Below are positions 17,035 through 25,695 of a stretch of DNA of 64,000 nucleotides, one piece after another. Every line of letters starts with the position of its first letter. Position 1 is the first letter of the stretch. The stretch spans positions 1-64,000 of the forward strand of contig NZ_JAETXX010000009.1 of NCBI RefSeq assembly GCF_021764745.1. Direction: 5' to 3'. The translations under genes and the position numbers were made by a program. This stretch comes from Joostella atrarenae. Its GTDB lineage: Bacteria > Bacteroidota > Bacteroidia > Flavobacteriales > Flavobacteriaceae. Under the pieces are notes generated by a model. The model was not told the origin of the DNA. It worked only from the letters and a program-made list of their open reading frames with translations, and searched no databases.

Positions 17035-17724
17035 TTATAAGGTTTTTTCTATTTCAGTTTGTAATTGGGTTACTGTTAAAGCGCTTTTTAGTCCTTTTGA
17101 AACATCTATAACTACAGAAAGTACATCGTCTTTTAAAGTATATTCATTTGTATTCTCTAGACTAAAATTAATTACTGATGCCACTTCTCTAAAAGCTTCT
17201 TTAGCCAATTTATCTTCAGCTATTTTAGAGAGTGTTTCTTTTAAAAGTAACAATACTTTTGAAGCATAAAATTTATCTAAATCTTCAGGCGTTTCTTCGT
17301 ATTTATAAACAATAGAAATTTCTTTATCAAATGTTTTATTAAGATCTAATTCCAACTCTTTAATCTCTTTTTTTAACTGAAGAAGTGTCGGTATGTCACT
17401 AGTATCTGGAGTGAATGGAATTTTCCCATCAGATAGTAAATGGATGTATTTATTGAATTTCACTAGAGAAATCGAAGAAATAGCATGAGACTGCACATAT
17501 TGCAATTCTGGATTATTATCATACCAATTTCCAAGAAGTATTATATTTTTACTAGTATCATAATTTATAAAGTAACCAGATACATTCCCCGCAGTCGTGC
17601 TTATTATAACTTTGGGCATATTAGGCTTCTCTTTAGTTCGCTCTTGGTCTGCAATCTCTTGAAGTATTTTTATAACCTGACTAATCTCTAAAACAGGTAA
17701 CTGCAACATTGTATTAAAATCCAT
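17035..17724 (-). CDS. Protein with Hfq/Sm-like motif and C-terminal helical region
   Basis: 229 residues. Residues 38-90 read like an Sm fold: a strand KVIIST, A45-G46, then G50YFINYD56 and IILL, and a later QSHAISSISL (79-87). Compare Hfq, where G-Q-I-E-S-F-D, a V-I-L-L strand and YKHAIS occupy the same order. The loop before G50 is one residue shorter than in Hfq. The rest (about 110-229) is helical and unknown. Hfq binds RNA; whether this protein does is untested. It is the first gene after operator D, 15 bp upstream of the Hcp-like gene. The motif call is by eye. Confidence 0.65.
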   Translation of the reverse strand: MDFNTMLQLPVLEISQVIKILQEIADQERTKEKPNMPKVIISTTAGNVSGYFINYDTSKNIILLGNWYDNNPELQYVQSHAISSISLVKFNKYIHLLSDGKIPFTPDTSDIPTLLQLKKEIKELELDLNKTFDKEISIVYKYEETPEDLDKFYASKVLLLLKETLSKIAEDKLAKEAFREVASVINFSLENTNEYTLKDDVLSVVIDVSKGLKSALTVTQLQTEIEKTL

Positions 17725-17743
17725 AATTATATTTTTTATATAA

Positions 17744-17789
17744 CAAATATGGATTACTAAGAAAGAATTTTAGTAACTGTTTTCAGTGA
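17744..17789 (-). promoter_or_regulatory. Operator D and promoter of the 17724-16618 operon
   Basis: TAACTGTTTTCAGTGA (17774-17789, read on plus) is the best form of the motif. Reading the minus strand, 22 bp later comes CATATTTG (17751-17744), one base off TAnnTTTG, and the ATG follows 19 bp later at 17724. Confidence 0.75.
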
Positions 17790-17847
17790 TATTTTAGAAT
17801 AAGGAATAAGATATATGTACGTAGATTTTCATAGGTTTTCGTAACAT

Positions 17848-18177
17848 TTAATATTCATCCAACTGTAACTCCTTTAGTTGAATATTACTATTTTCATTTA
17901 TAAATTGAAATGTTCCTTTACCAGTTACTTGCTGTGAAAAAATAACAACATCCTCTCCGTGAGAAACACCAAAATCTAAGTCGAAGGAAAGCGTTGCGCT
18001 ATTAAAAGTGAAGGTTTTATCAGTTAAGTTTACAGCTACATTTATTGGGTTTAATGCTATGTCATACATATTTGGAGCATAATTTCCTAAATCCATATCA
18101 ACTAATAATTTAGACCACGAAGCATGGTTTTCTACTATGCTTTCTACTAGCTTATCTTGTATGCTTTTTATTGTCAT
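17848..18177 (-). CDS. Hypothetical small beta-rich protein
   Basis: 109 residues, soluble, without signal peptide. After a helix of about 30 residues it is predicted by eye to be all strands, with alternating hydrophobic residues (FTFNSATLSFDLDF and a GKGTFQF strand). No family recognised. It follows the 18204-18617 gene by 27 bp on the same strand, so it is likely in the same transcript as the DUF4132 gene. It resembles the 133-residue protein at 16618 in composition and strand pattern, so the two could be distant relatives or tube-like paralogues, which is speculation. Confidence 0.65.
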   Translation of the reverse strand: MTIKSIQDKLVESIVENHASWSKLLVDMDLGNYAPNMYDIALNPINVAVNLTDKTFTFNSATLSFDLDFGVSHGEDVVIFSQQVTGKGTFQFINENSNIQLKELQLDEY

Positions 18178-18203
18178 CTTCTGATAATTTTTAAAGTATT
18201 ATT

Positions 18204-18617
18204 TTACCAATACGTACCTACTAAAAATGTCATTCTTATAAATGCAATCACACTTTTTGAAGTTAATTCTAAAGGCTCTTTTAATTCAGTTACTTCATTA
18301 TCATCTACAAATACAACAAAAAGCCCATCTTTAAAAGCTAACAATACATTGTCTATAGCTTGTTGCAAGTTAGCTTGATCTGTATTTGATATATCGCCAA
18401 AATCCACTTTCCCACTTTGCGCTTGTTCTTGAATTTCTGATGGACTCAAAAAGCCAACTACATTAACTTCTAATCGTTTTTTATTAAACGCATCAACTTG
18501 GTTTTTCACACAAGAGATTAATAGTTCTTCTAAATTATTGGGTGTTTTAGAAAGTGTAATTGGGACTTGTTTGATCTTTTTTTTGCCTAGTTTTTTTAGC
18601 TGAAGTGTTAATTCCAT
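18204..18617 (-). CDS. Small conserved-looking partner of the DUF4132 protein
   Basis: 137 residues with a basic N-terminal strand region (LTLQLKKLGKKKIKQVPITL) and a C-terminal pair of strands around FVVFVDDNEV and SVIAFIRMTFLVGTYW. No catalytic motif, no signal peptide. I recall similar short proteins next to large DUF4132/DUF5724 proteins in other bacteria, which would make it a core partner, but this is memory and not a search. It is 102 bp downstream of the DUF4132 stop on the same strand. Function unknown. Confidence 0.7.
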   Translation of the reverse strand: MELTLQLKKLGKKKIKQVPITLSKTPNNLEELLISCVKNQVDAFNKKRLEVNVVGFLSPSEIQEQAQSGKVDFGDISNTDQANLQQAIDNVLLAFKDGLFVVFVDDNEVTELKEPLELTSKSVIAFIRMTFLVGTYW

Positions 18618-18718
18618 TTTTTATAGTTTTTTGCGTAAAAGCTGTCGTGAGAAAGTATAAAATTTTGCCACAAAAGCATACCCCACCGAAGTGGGGAAAC
18701 ACTCTTATAATTATATGA

Positions 18719-21700
18719 TTAACTATTTATTTGTGCCAAAATAGTTGGATCTTGTATTTTATTATCTTCGGACAGTAATTTCATTTTAGATATGATCTCA
18801 GCAGATTTCGGATCATCGTCTACAAATGGTAAAAACATACGTCCTCGATGCTGACTATGAACAGGGATAATAGATAAAGATAGACCGTGTTTACTAACTT
18901 GTCCGCTTCCCAAATGGATGCTATATTCGCCAAGTTTCCCTTTTATAAAAATGTGTCGCTCTTTAACAGTTACATTTTTAAGCTTGAATAATCTTGCTGA
19001 CTCTTCTGCTAGAACCGCACGCATCTGCATCGTACTATGACTCGCCTCAGGATCTACACCACCAACGTGAGCAACACTTACCACAAGATCTATATCTCGC
19101 ATAATCTCACTAAATACCACGGAAGGAATTTCCGAAAGCGGGATAATTTGATAATCATCTATAGAATGAAAACAGATGTCTTCGAGTGTTGGAGCTTCTA
19201 TATCTGAAGGAGAGTACCAATCAGCCATTGCATACATAGTGGCGATAAAACCTCGCTTATGAAATACCTTCTGCAATCCATCTTCCATACTCACCGTCCA
19301 ACCGCGACCCCTTAAAAGCGCCACCGTTTTTTTAGGTTGAATTTGGTGACCTTGATAGCGTTCCGACCTATTACTATTTTCGCGCTCATCATCTGTAATT
19401 ATATATAATTCTCTAAATACCTGTTTAAAGGGCTGTACAATACGCTCAGCAAAAAGGTACTTTTGATATACATCCCACTCCACTGCTTTGTATAAATGAG
19501 AAGCATGCATAATTTGCAATGTATCATTCTCTTCTAATAGATGTGTTTTCCCAGTAACAGCTACTAAACTTCCGTCTTTATAAAATCCTGAAAATTCTTT
19601 TTCTGGGGCGAATAAAACCAACTTACTAAGCATCTTTTTTACGATAGGATGCTGCATCATATTATGAATCTCAAGAGCGGTAAATTTGTCTTCGTTTACC
19701 ATTGCATTCTCAAGAGATAAACGCGTTCTACTGTATTGTCGAGAAAGATAGTTTTTGCTCTCTTTTAACGCTAAAACTTGTTTATCTTTTCTATATTTTG
19801 CTGGAATTGACTTAAGAGATTTACCAGCTTTATTTACCTTAATTACAGTTTTGCCAAGGTCATTAATTGCTAATTCTATTTCTGTTTCATCAATAGTAAT
19901 GACTGCATTTTTCATGATATCTTGGGTGGCTTTGGTTTCCATAGCCCAATTAAAGCGCACCCGATCTTGGTAACCTGCATTTCTGGATAAATTATCTAAA
20001 GCAATTTCTACTGCTGCAAGTTCACTTTCTTGACGTTGAGCACCAAACTGTTTACTTTCTCTCAAAAACTCTTGTAAAAGGTTGTATCGTTTAAGTAAAT
20101 CTTTTTCTGGAACAGTTTTACTGAGTGGAATTAAACCTAAAGCACGAACATAATCTTTATCGCGTTTGTCTTTAATCTTCTTTAGCGTTTCAGTAATTTT
20201 TACCTCGCCTAGCATTACGCTAGAATAAAGTTTTACTTGTCTATGCCCATTTCCATCTGTAATATATTTGGCAGCATCATGAAGTATTTTCCAGTTCGCT
20301 TTACCTAAACTAGTGTATACTTTATTAAACCAATCTATATCTATTGCACCTAGGGCAAAATCAGATTTTGGGATATTAGAGTATCTTGAAATAATGGTTT
20401 CCTTTTCACTATTCATATAATCTGAAGCGTGTGCTTGAAACCACCATACGGCATTTTCTAATTTTTCTAATCCTAAATATTCTCCTACTATACCTGCCCA
20501 TTGTGTGGCGTAGCAAGCAAGTTCTATTAAACGTTTTTTTGGTAGATTAGCTTCATCTGCTAATGTGGCAAAATCTAAATAACTTTCAGCATCACTAAAG
20601 GTGCTCTTTTTAAGCATAGCACTAAACTTAGACTTTTTACTGTCTCCATAGTAACTATAACCACGCTCAAAATTTTCTTTTCCTAAACGCTCTAAAATTC
20701 TAAAAACATATGCTACACCTTCTACCTTGTTAATAGCATTAATATACTCCGAGGCTGGAGTTGCCAAATCTCCTCGCTCTAATTCTGTATCTAATAAATT
20801 AGCTTTTAAACTTGCAAATACTTGCTTAGGGACACTTCCTCTTTCTATCCTTTTATAATTCATCCTATAATTGAAGCCGCCATCAATGATTGTCATTAAT
20901 TCATTAGAATATAATGCCTGTAACAATAGATCGTCTTCGTTAATTAAACCTTGTTTATAGAGTTTTAAAGTGACAAAAAGGTTTGGAAGTATAAGTTTGT
21001 TAGATCTATTTTTCTCGTTGGTAATAATTTTTACATCTGAAATACTATCAGGGTAACCAACATATTGTGCCATTAAATACACATATATTCCCCAATACCT
21101 TTCGAGCTGTTCGTGAGAAAGTAACTCTAAATCTGGCTCATTTATATATCCTGAATACGAAACTATTACAGTTGACCAATACTTGACTTCAGTATAATAG
21201 CTCCCATTAGATTCGAACTTATATAGCTTATATTTTTCAGGAAAATTAGCAACCATATCTTCAAACATATCTAATTTAAAGGATACAATTGTTTTTCTGT
21301 CTACATAAACATCAAATAAACGATTTAAAATAGTGAGGTATAATCTAGACTTCGAAGAATACTTATCCTTGTCATCAAGATTTAACGCTTCTAAACCAGG
21401 AATATATTGTTTTATAAAAGGCTCTAAATCTTTATAAAATCCATAAGGAGCATCTTTACTGTTGATGTAATTTATAGCAGCATATAATTCAAAATCATTT
21501 AATTTACTCTCCTCATACCATGAGATCCATAAATTTGCTAAAGGAATATTGTTCAGATATTCTAAGGCTGTTGCATCACGATCTAAGTCTTTTATATCAC
21601 GAATTCCTTTTTCTAAATATATCGTTTGTATTTCCCCTTGATATCCCGCTACCTGATATTCGAAGTTTCTATTTTCATGAACGATATCAATTAATCTATT

Positions 21701-23716
21701 AACGGTGGTAACTATTTTTTTTACGTCAATAAAGTCTTTAAAAATAAAACTTGAAGATTGCGATGTAGAAATTCCCAATTTATCAAGAAAACTATTCTTC
21801 CGTTCAAAACGAGATTGTGGATGGTATAGCGGACTTAAATTATCATAATCTACTGCTCCAAAACCATTACTAAAGTTATATTCTTCGGTATTATTAGAAA
21901 GTTTATCTAAATATACTTGCTCATTTTTAGTGATTTTAGGTCGTTTTCTATAAATATCTACTTGTTGCTCAATAAAATCTGGTTGTCTATTATTATCGTG
22001 TAAAAGGGTTAATATTTCTAACCCTGCTAAACGTTGCTCTACACTTTTTGAGGTCACCAAGTTTGTAGTACTTCCCTTTAAACGATCTACCGGTAATTCT
22101 ATTAATAATTGAATCAATGAGGTGCGTAAACCCTTGTTCTTACGTCTTAATAAATCTTCGGCGATATGTAAATCTTCATCATAAAGATGCATTTTACTAA
22201 ACAAGTTAAGTCCAGTAGTCATTAGCAGTTCATTCCTATTGTAAATTGCCTTTCTTGCTAATGTTCTCTTCCATGAATTTTGATCGAAATTTAAACGTTC
22301 CTTTTTTGCTGACTTTTGATTGTAATTATAAAATGAATAACTATAATGTTTAGGAAAAACTTTACGGATATAACTTTCTCTAAATTCTGTTGGCAGCTCT
22401 TCTAAATCATCAGCCATAGATTCTAGCTGCTGCTCTGTAGCTCCATTAATAAGAAACTGATAAAAATAATATGGACTAGGAGTAAAACTCCACCAAGAGA
22501 ATATTTTAGTTTCGAACTTTTTCCCGCTTTCTGAAACGTTTTTAGCTACGGTTAATAATCGTTCAAAAGTATCATTCTCTAAAGTAGTTGGAGGTAAATT
22601 TACAAGCATCCAGTGATCTAAAGCTGGATCTTTCCCCAATTCATTCACAAAATAATTTACCAAAGAATCGTTTGTGCGTTCTGTTGTACTCATAAAGTAC
22701 AAAGCAAGAATCTTTTTGTCTCTACTCTCAGAATTATAAACAATCTCTAATGCTTGTTCATTGGCACGATCTACATCCAATATTCCTATTGACCATAAAC
22801 CAACAAAAATTTCTAAATTATCTTTACTTTTTAATAAAAGACCTACGTCTTTTATATTTAAAATATGAGATTCAGCGAGTTCTAAAATACGATTTATTGA
22901 TGCTTTTTTTGGAGTTTCCCAATGCAAGCCAAACCACATAGAAACAGCTCTAATCACACTACTAAAACGTGTAAGGTCATTTTTTAAAACAACACCAATC
23001 ATGTACTTAAGCGCACTAAGACCTGTTTCGTCTAAGGTTTCTAAAATTGTTTGCCTTAATCCTTCCTGACGTTGCGCTGCTAGTAATAAATTAGCGACCA
23101 ACTCCCAATGTTTTTCTTCTTCTGAAAGTAATAACGCATGAATAATATCCTTGCTTACTCCTCCTATTTCATCTTCCCCTTGAAGAATATCATTCAATAA
23201 CTCATCAAATAAACCTCCTGAATTATGAAGAACAGCAGCAAAAAAATAGCTATTACTTTGAGGAAAGTAAGTGCTGTATTGAAAATGTTCCTGCAATGAA
23301 AGTCCTCCAAATCCTAAACGACTATTTTTTAAAAATCTAATAAAATAGTTTATTTTATTTACTAAAACCTCTTTTGTAGGTTTTGATCTAAACGCTTTTC
23401 TATCATACCCCTTTTGGTAAGGTAACGTATTGATAAAATCCCACATCGAAGCTAGGTAAGGCGCTTGTATTACACCATATAACTGAATCCCCAATCTCAT
23501 GCCTTCTTCGGTTGCCCAAGGATTTACAGTTAGGTAATCGTCAAATTCTTCTATAAAATCCTTTACATAATACCTTGAATCCTCATCTTTTTCAATACAC
23601 CCTAAAATTTTACCTAGAATATTATAAGGTCTTGAAAACCGACCGAATTCAAATCTATCAACATCAGGTTTTTGATGTTTTCTTACGTATTTATTAGCTT
23701 CTTCTTCTGGAATCAT
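18719..23716 (-). CDS. Giant DUF4132-domain protein (MolR/YehI-like)
   Basis: 1665 residues, no signal peptide or membrane segment, so cytosolic. Most of the length is helical and repeat-like (about 1-1350). The C-terminal part carries the recognisable DUF4132 block from about 1370 (MMQHPIVKKMLSKLVLFAPE, then the VALLRGRGWTVSMEDGLQK stretch) followed by a second conserved block with RDIDLVVSVAHVGGVDPEAS. In E. coli, DUF4132 is in YehI and MolR, near a MoxR-type ATPase and a VWA protein; here the VWA gene is about 10 kb away in the same regulon. The biochemical role of the family is unknown. It follows the DUF6892-like gene by about 75 bp and is probably driven by operator E. Confidence 0.85.
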   Translation of the reverse strand: MIPEEEANKYVRKHQKPDVDRFEFGRFSRPYNILGKILGCIEKDEDSRYYVKDFIEEFDDYLTVNPWATEEGMRLGIQLYGVIQAPYLASMWDFINTLPYQKGYDRKAFRSKPTKEVLVNKINYFIRFLKNSRLGFGGLSLQEHFQYSTYFPQSNSYFFAAVLHNSGGLFDELLNDILQGEDEIGGVSKDIIHALLLSEEEKHWELVANLLLAAQRQEGLRQTILETLDETGLSALKYMIGVVLKNDLTRFSSVIRAVSMWFGLHWETPKKASINRILELAESHILNIKDVGLLLKSKDNLEIFVGLWSIGILDVDRANEQALEIVYNSESRDKKILALYFMSTTERTNDSLVNYFVNELGKDPALDHWMLVNLPPTTLENDTFERLLTVAKNVSESGKKFETKIFSWWSFTPSPYYFYQFLINGATEQQLESMADDLEELPTEFRESYIRKVFPKHYSYSFYNYNQKSAKKERLNFDQNSWKRTLARKAIYNRNELLMTTGLNLFSKMHLYDEDLHIAEDLLRRKNKGLRTSLIQLLIELPVDRLKGSTTNLVTSKSVEQRLAGLEILTLLHDNNRQPDFIEQQVDIYRKRPKITKNEQVYLDKLSNNTEEYNFSNGFGAVDYDNLSPLYHPQSRFERKNSFLDKLGISTSQSSSFIFKDFIDVKKIVTTVNRLIDIVHENRNFEYQVAGYQGEIQTIYLEKGIRDIKDLDRDATALEYLNNIPLANLWISWYEESKLNDFELYAAINYINSKDAPYGFYKDLEPFIKQYIPGLEALNLDDKDKYSSKSRLYLTILNRLFDVYVDRKTIVSFKLDMFEDMVANFPEKYKLYKFESNGSYYTEVKYWSTVIVSYSGYINEPDLELLSHEQLERYWGIYVYLMAQYVGYPDSISDVKIITNEKNRSNKLILPNLFVTLKLYKQGLINEDDLLLQALYSNELMTIIDGGFNYRMNYKRIERGSVPKQVFASLKANLLDTELERGDLATPASEYINAINKVEGVAYVFRILERLGKENFERGYSYYGDSKKSKFSAMLKKSTFSDAESYLDFATLADEANLPKKRLIELACYATQWAGIVGEYLGLEKLENAVWWFQAHASDYMNSEKETIISRYSNIPKSDFALGAIDIDWFNKVYTSLGKANWKILHDAAKYITDGNGHRQVKLYSSVMLGEVKITETLKKIKDKRDKDYVRALGLIPLSKTVPEKDLLKRYNLLQEFLRESKQFGAQRQESELAAVEIALDNLSRNAGYQDRVRFNWAMETKATQDIMKNAVITIDETEIELAINDLGKTVIKVNKAGKSLKSIPAKYRKDKQVLALKESKNYLSRQYSRTRLSLENAMVNEDKFTALEIHNMMQHPIVKKMLSKLVLFAPEKEFSGFYKDGSLVAVTGKTHLLEENDTLQIMHASHLYKAVEWDVYQKYLFAERIVQPFKQVFRELYIITDDERENSNRSERYQGHQIQPKKTVALLRGRGWTVSMEDGLQKVFHKRGFIATMYAMADWYSPSDIEAPTLEDICFHSIDDYQIIPLSEIPSVVFSEIMRDIDLVVSVAHVGGVDPEASHSTMQMRAVLAEESARLFKLKNVTVKERHIFIKGKLGEYSIHLGSGQVSKHGLSLSIIPVHSQHRGRMFLPFVDDDPKSAEIISKMKLLSEDNKIQDPTILAQINS

Positions 23717-23789
23717 AATTTTTGTTCCTTTTAATATATTGTAACTGCTCTTTGTTTATTATTTCAATAGAGATAACTCTAAAACTTAT

Positions 23790-24692
23790 TTATAACCATT
23801 CAGTATCAATTCCCATTTCTATAAACTCATCGTAAATAGCATCTTTTGCATAACATAATGTTGCCTTTTTAAGATTGGGGAAATGCACCATATCATCACT
23901 ACTTATAATATCCCATTCATCTTCCCACCCGCCAGAAAAACGAATCAAATTTATATAAATATCATTTCCTCCATCCTGATAGATTTCTGTAACCTCCGAA
24001 GCAAACCGTTTTGGAATTTGCAAGTCTTTAAAATATTGGGTAACCTCAGCAATTTGGTCGTACCCCTCCTCTTCAATATCTATTTCTCTGTGAGGATACC
24101 ATTTTACAAATTCATACAAATCAAATTTCGGTTGTAACAATCCTTTTTCATACATCAGTACTTGAATAATCGCTACTTTAAATCCAAAATCAACAAAAGG
24201 AATAATCTCTTCATTTAATTCTTTAATAGTGTATAAATCTTTAGGAATTCCATCACTCCGATTGTAAGGCTTATATTCACTAATTTCTATAGCATCAATA
24301 GCGTTTTCCCCCACATAAAACCAAGCACTAATATTATTTAATACCAAAGCACCACTATCATCACCTTCAAATAGTTTTACATGCTCTTCCTTATAAGTTT
24401 CATAGTAATTGGTAATTTCCCTATTGTTGAAGTAAAATATGCCTGTAAATGTTTCTTTAGGACTAAATTTAAAGGTTTCTGAAGTTAATTCTATTGCTAT
24501 AGACTCCACCAATTCTCCATTCTTAGAATGTGCTATCACCCCCAATTCGTCCCACGTAAAAATTGTATTATACTTTGCTTTATGCCTAATACAAGTGCTC
24601 TTTAAAATGTCTTTCAATTGATTTATTCCAATAGGAAACTCTACGGAAACCGAATTAATTTGAAAATCATTTGAAGTTAGCTGTAATACCAT
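23790..24692 (-). CDS. DUF6892-like protein
   Basis: 300 residues from the ATG at 24692; a TTG three codons earlier (24701) is also in frame but less likely. The second half follows a pattern I associate with DUF6892: a helix with FKVAIIQVLMYEKGLL, then FDLYEFVKWY, IDIEEEGYDQIAEV, YFKDLQIP, and YQDGGNDIYINLI, ending PNLKKATLCY. The first half is a beta-rich domain with a GIFYFNNRE strand. No enzyme motif is seen. It is the first gene after operator E and precedes the DUF4132 gene, so the pair is probably co-expressed. Function unknown. Confidence 0.7.
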   Translation of the reverse strand: MVLQLTSNDFQINSVSVEFPIGINQLKDILKSTCIRHKAKYNTIFTWDELGVIAHSKNGELVESIAIELTSETFKFSPKETFTGIFYFNNREITNYYETYKEEHVKLFEGDDSGALVLNNISAWFYVGENAIDAIEISEYKPYNRSDGIPKDLYTIKELNEEIIPFVDFGFKVAIIQVLMYEKGLLQPKFDLYEFVKWYPHREIDIEEEGYDQIAEVTQYFKDLQIPKRFASEVTEIYQDGGNDIYINLIRFSGGWEDEWDIISSDDMVHFPNLKKATLCYAKDAIYDEFIEMGIDTEWL

Positions 24693-24852
24693 TTTTAGCA
24701 ATATTTTAATTTTTAATTATAAAGACTCCCGTGTCTTATAGCAATTAGCATAGGTTTCAAAATTAACTTCACCATAATTTTATCTTGAAAAATAAGATTA
24801 TATTCTATATCCAAATATAAGTGATCTTCATTTTATATGCCAAGCACGATTA

Positions 24853-24898
24853 CAAAGATGGATACTTATGTTTAAAATTTACTAACTGTTTTCAGTGA
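24853..24898 (-). promoter_or_regulatory. Operator E and promoter of the 24692-17848 unit
   Basis: TAACTGTTTTCAGTGA (24883-24898, plus reading) is identical to operator D. On the minus strand CATCTTTG (24860-24853) starts exactly 22 bp later. The start codon is 160 bp downstream of the box, so this message would have an unusually long leader of roughly 150 bases. The leader holds no gene I can support. Confidence 0.75.
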
Positions 24899-24966
24899 TA
24901 TTATAATTCCATAAACCCAAATGTTGAAAATCATAAATCGAAGAAGAGTTCATAGCAAATAAAAAA

Positions 24967-25012
24967 TCGGATTACTTCAATAGCTTTTAAATAACTAGTA
25001 GAAGAAATCCGA
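24967..25012 (-). terminator. Terminator of the two-component operon
   Basis: Long inverted repeat: TCGGATTACTTC (24967-24978) and GAAGAAATCCGA (25001-25012), 12-bp arms with one mismatch and a 22-base loop, followed on the minus strand by a T-run. It isolates the response-regulator gene from operator E. Confidence 0.8.
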
Positions 25013-25045
25013 CTCCCGAAAAATACTTTCTTTTATTTTAACTTA

Positions 25046-25684
25046 CTATGTATCGAATAATCCGCTTTCAATTCCATATTTCACAGCTCCTGTAGTAGTT
25101 TTAGAACCTGTTTTTAGTAATATATTCTTACGGTGTGTTTCCACAGTATTTACAGATATAAAAAGCTTTTCGGAAATCTCTTTAGAAGTAAGCTCTTGAG
25201 ATAGTAATTCCAACACTTCTTTTTCTCTTTTAGAAAGCTCTATATCTTTATACTTTTTTCTTTCAAATACACTTTCCATATATTTTTGCTTAATACTTTC
25301 TGAAAAATATTGTTGCCCATCAATTACAGTTTTCACTGCTTTCTGAAGTTCCTCTTTACTAGTAAATTTAGGTACAAATCCATCCGCCTTTTTCTGAATA
25401 ATTTTATAAATTGTACGATGATTATCTAACATACTTAAGATTATCACTTTTGGAGGATTGCTCTTTTTCTTCAGTTCCGTTAACAGTTCCAATCCATCCA
25501 TTTTCGGCATATTTATATCACTAATTACTATATCTATGGTAAACTGATCTAAAAGACGTAATACTTGTTTTCCTTCAGTAGCAATATGGATTTCGTTTAC
25601 TCCTTCTATTTCAGCTAAAATGGTATTTAGACCTTCTAAAAACATTAAATGGTCGTCGGCTATTATTAGGTTTATCTGTTTCAT
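25046..25684 (-). CDS. NarL/LuxR-family response regulator
   Basis: 212 residues from the ATG at 25684; the upstream in-frame TTG is not preferred. Residues 1-120 are a receiver domain with acidic pocket D10-D11 and the phosphorylated D56 in VISDINMPKMDG. The C-terminus (about 145-212) is a LuxR-type helix-turn-helix with LSKREKEVLELLSQELTSKE and ISVNTVETHRKNILLKTG. It lies 11 bp after the histidine kinase gene, so the two form a pair. Such regulators bind as dimers to inverted repeats, and the nearest uncharacterised operator (site E) is about 150-190 bp beyond its stop; control of the 6-25 kb locus is inferred from position. Confidence 0.95.
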   Translation of the reverse strand: MKQINLIIADDHLMFLEGLNTILAEIEGVNEIHIATEGKQVLRLLDQFTIDIVISDINMPKMDGLELLTELKKKSNPPKVIILSMLDNHRTIYKIIQKKADGFVPKFTSKEELQKAVKTVIDGQQYFSESIKQKYMESVFERKKYKDIELSKREKEVLELLSQELTSKEISEKLFISVNTVETHRKNILLKTGSKTTTGAVKYGIESGLFDT

Positions 25685-25695
25685 TATCAATATTA

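Noticed and set aside
24820-24830. Isolated half-site AAGTGATCTTC
   Set aside because: No second half and no spaced -7 box; too short to count as a sixth operator.
24703-24850. Two tiny open frames in the leader after operator E
   Set aside because: 8 and 20 codons, no ribosome-site support or resemblance to known leader peptides.
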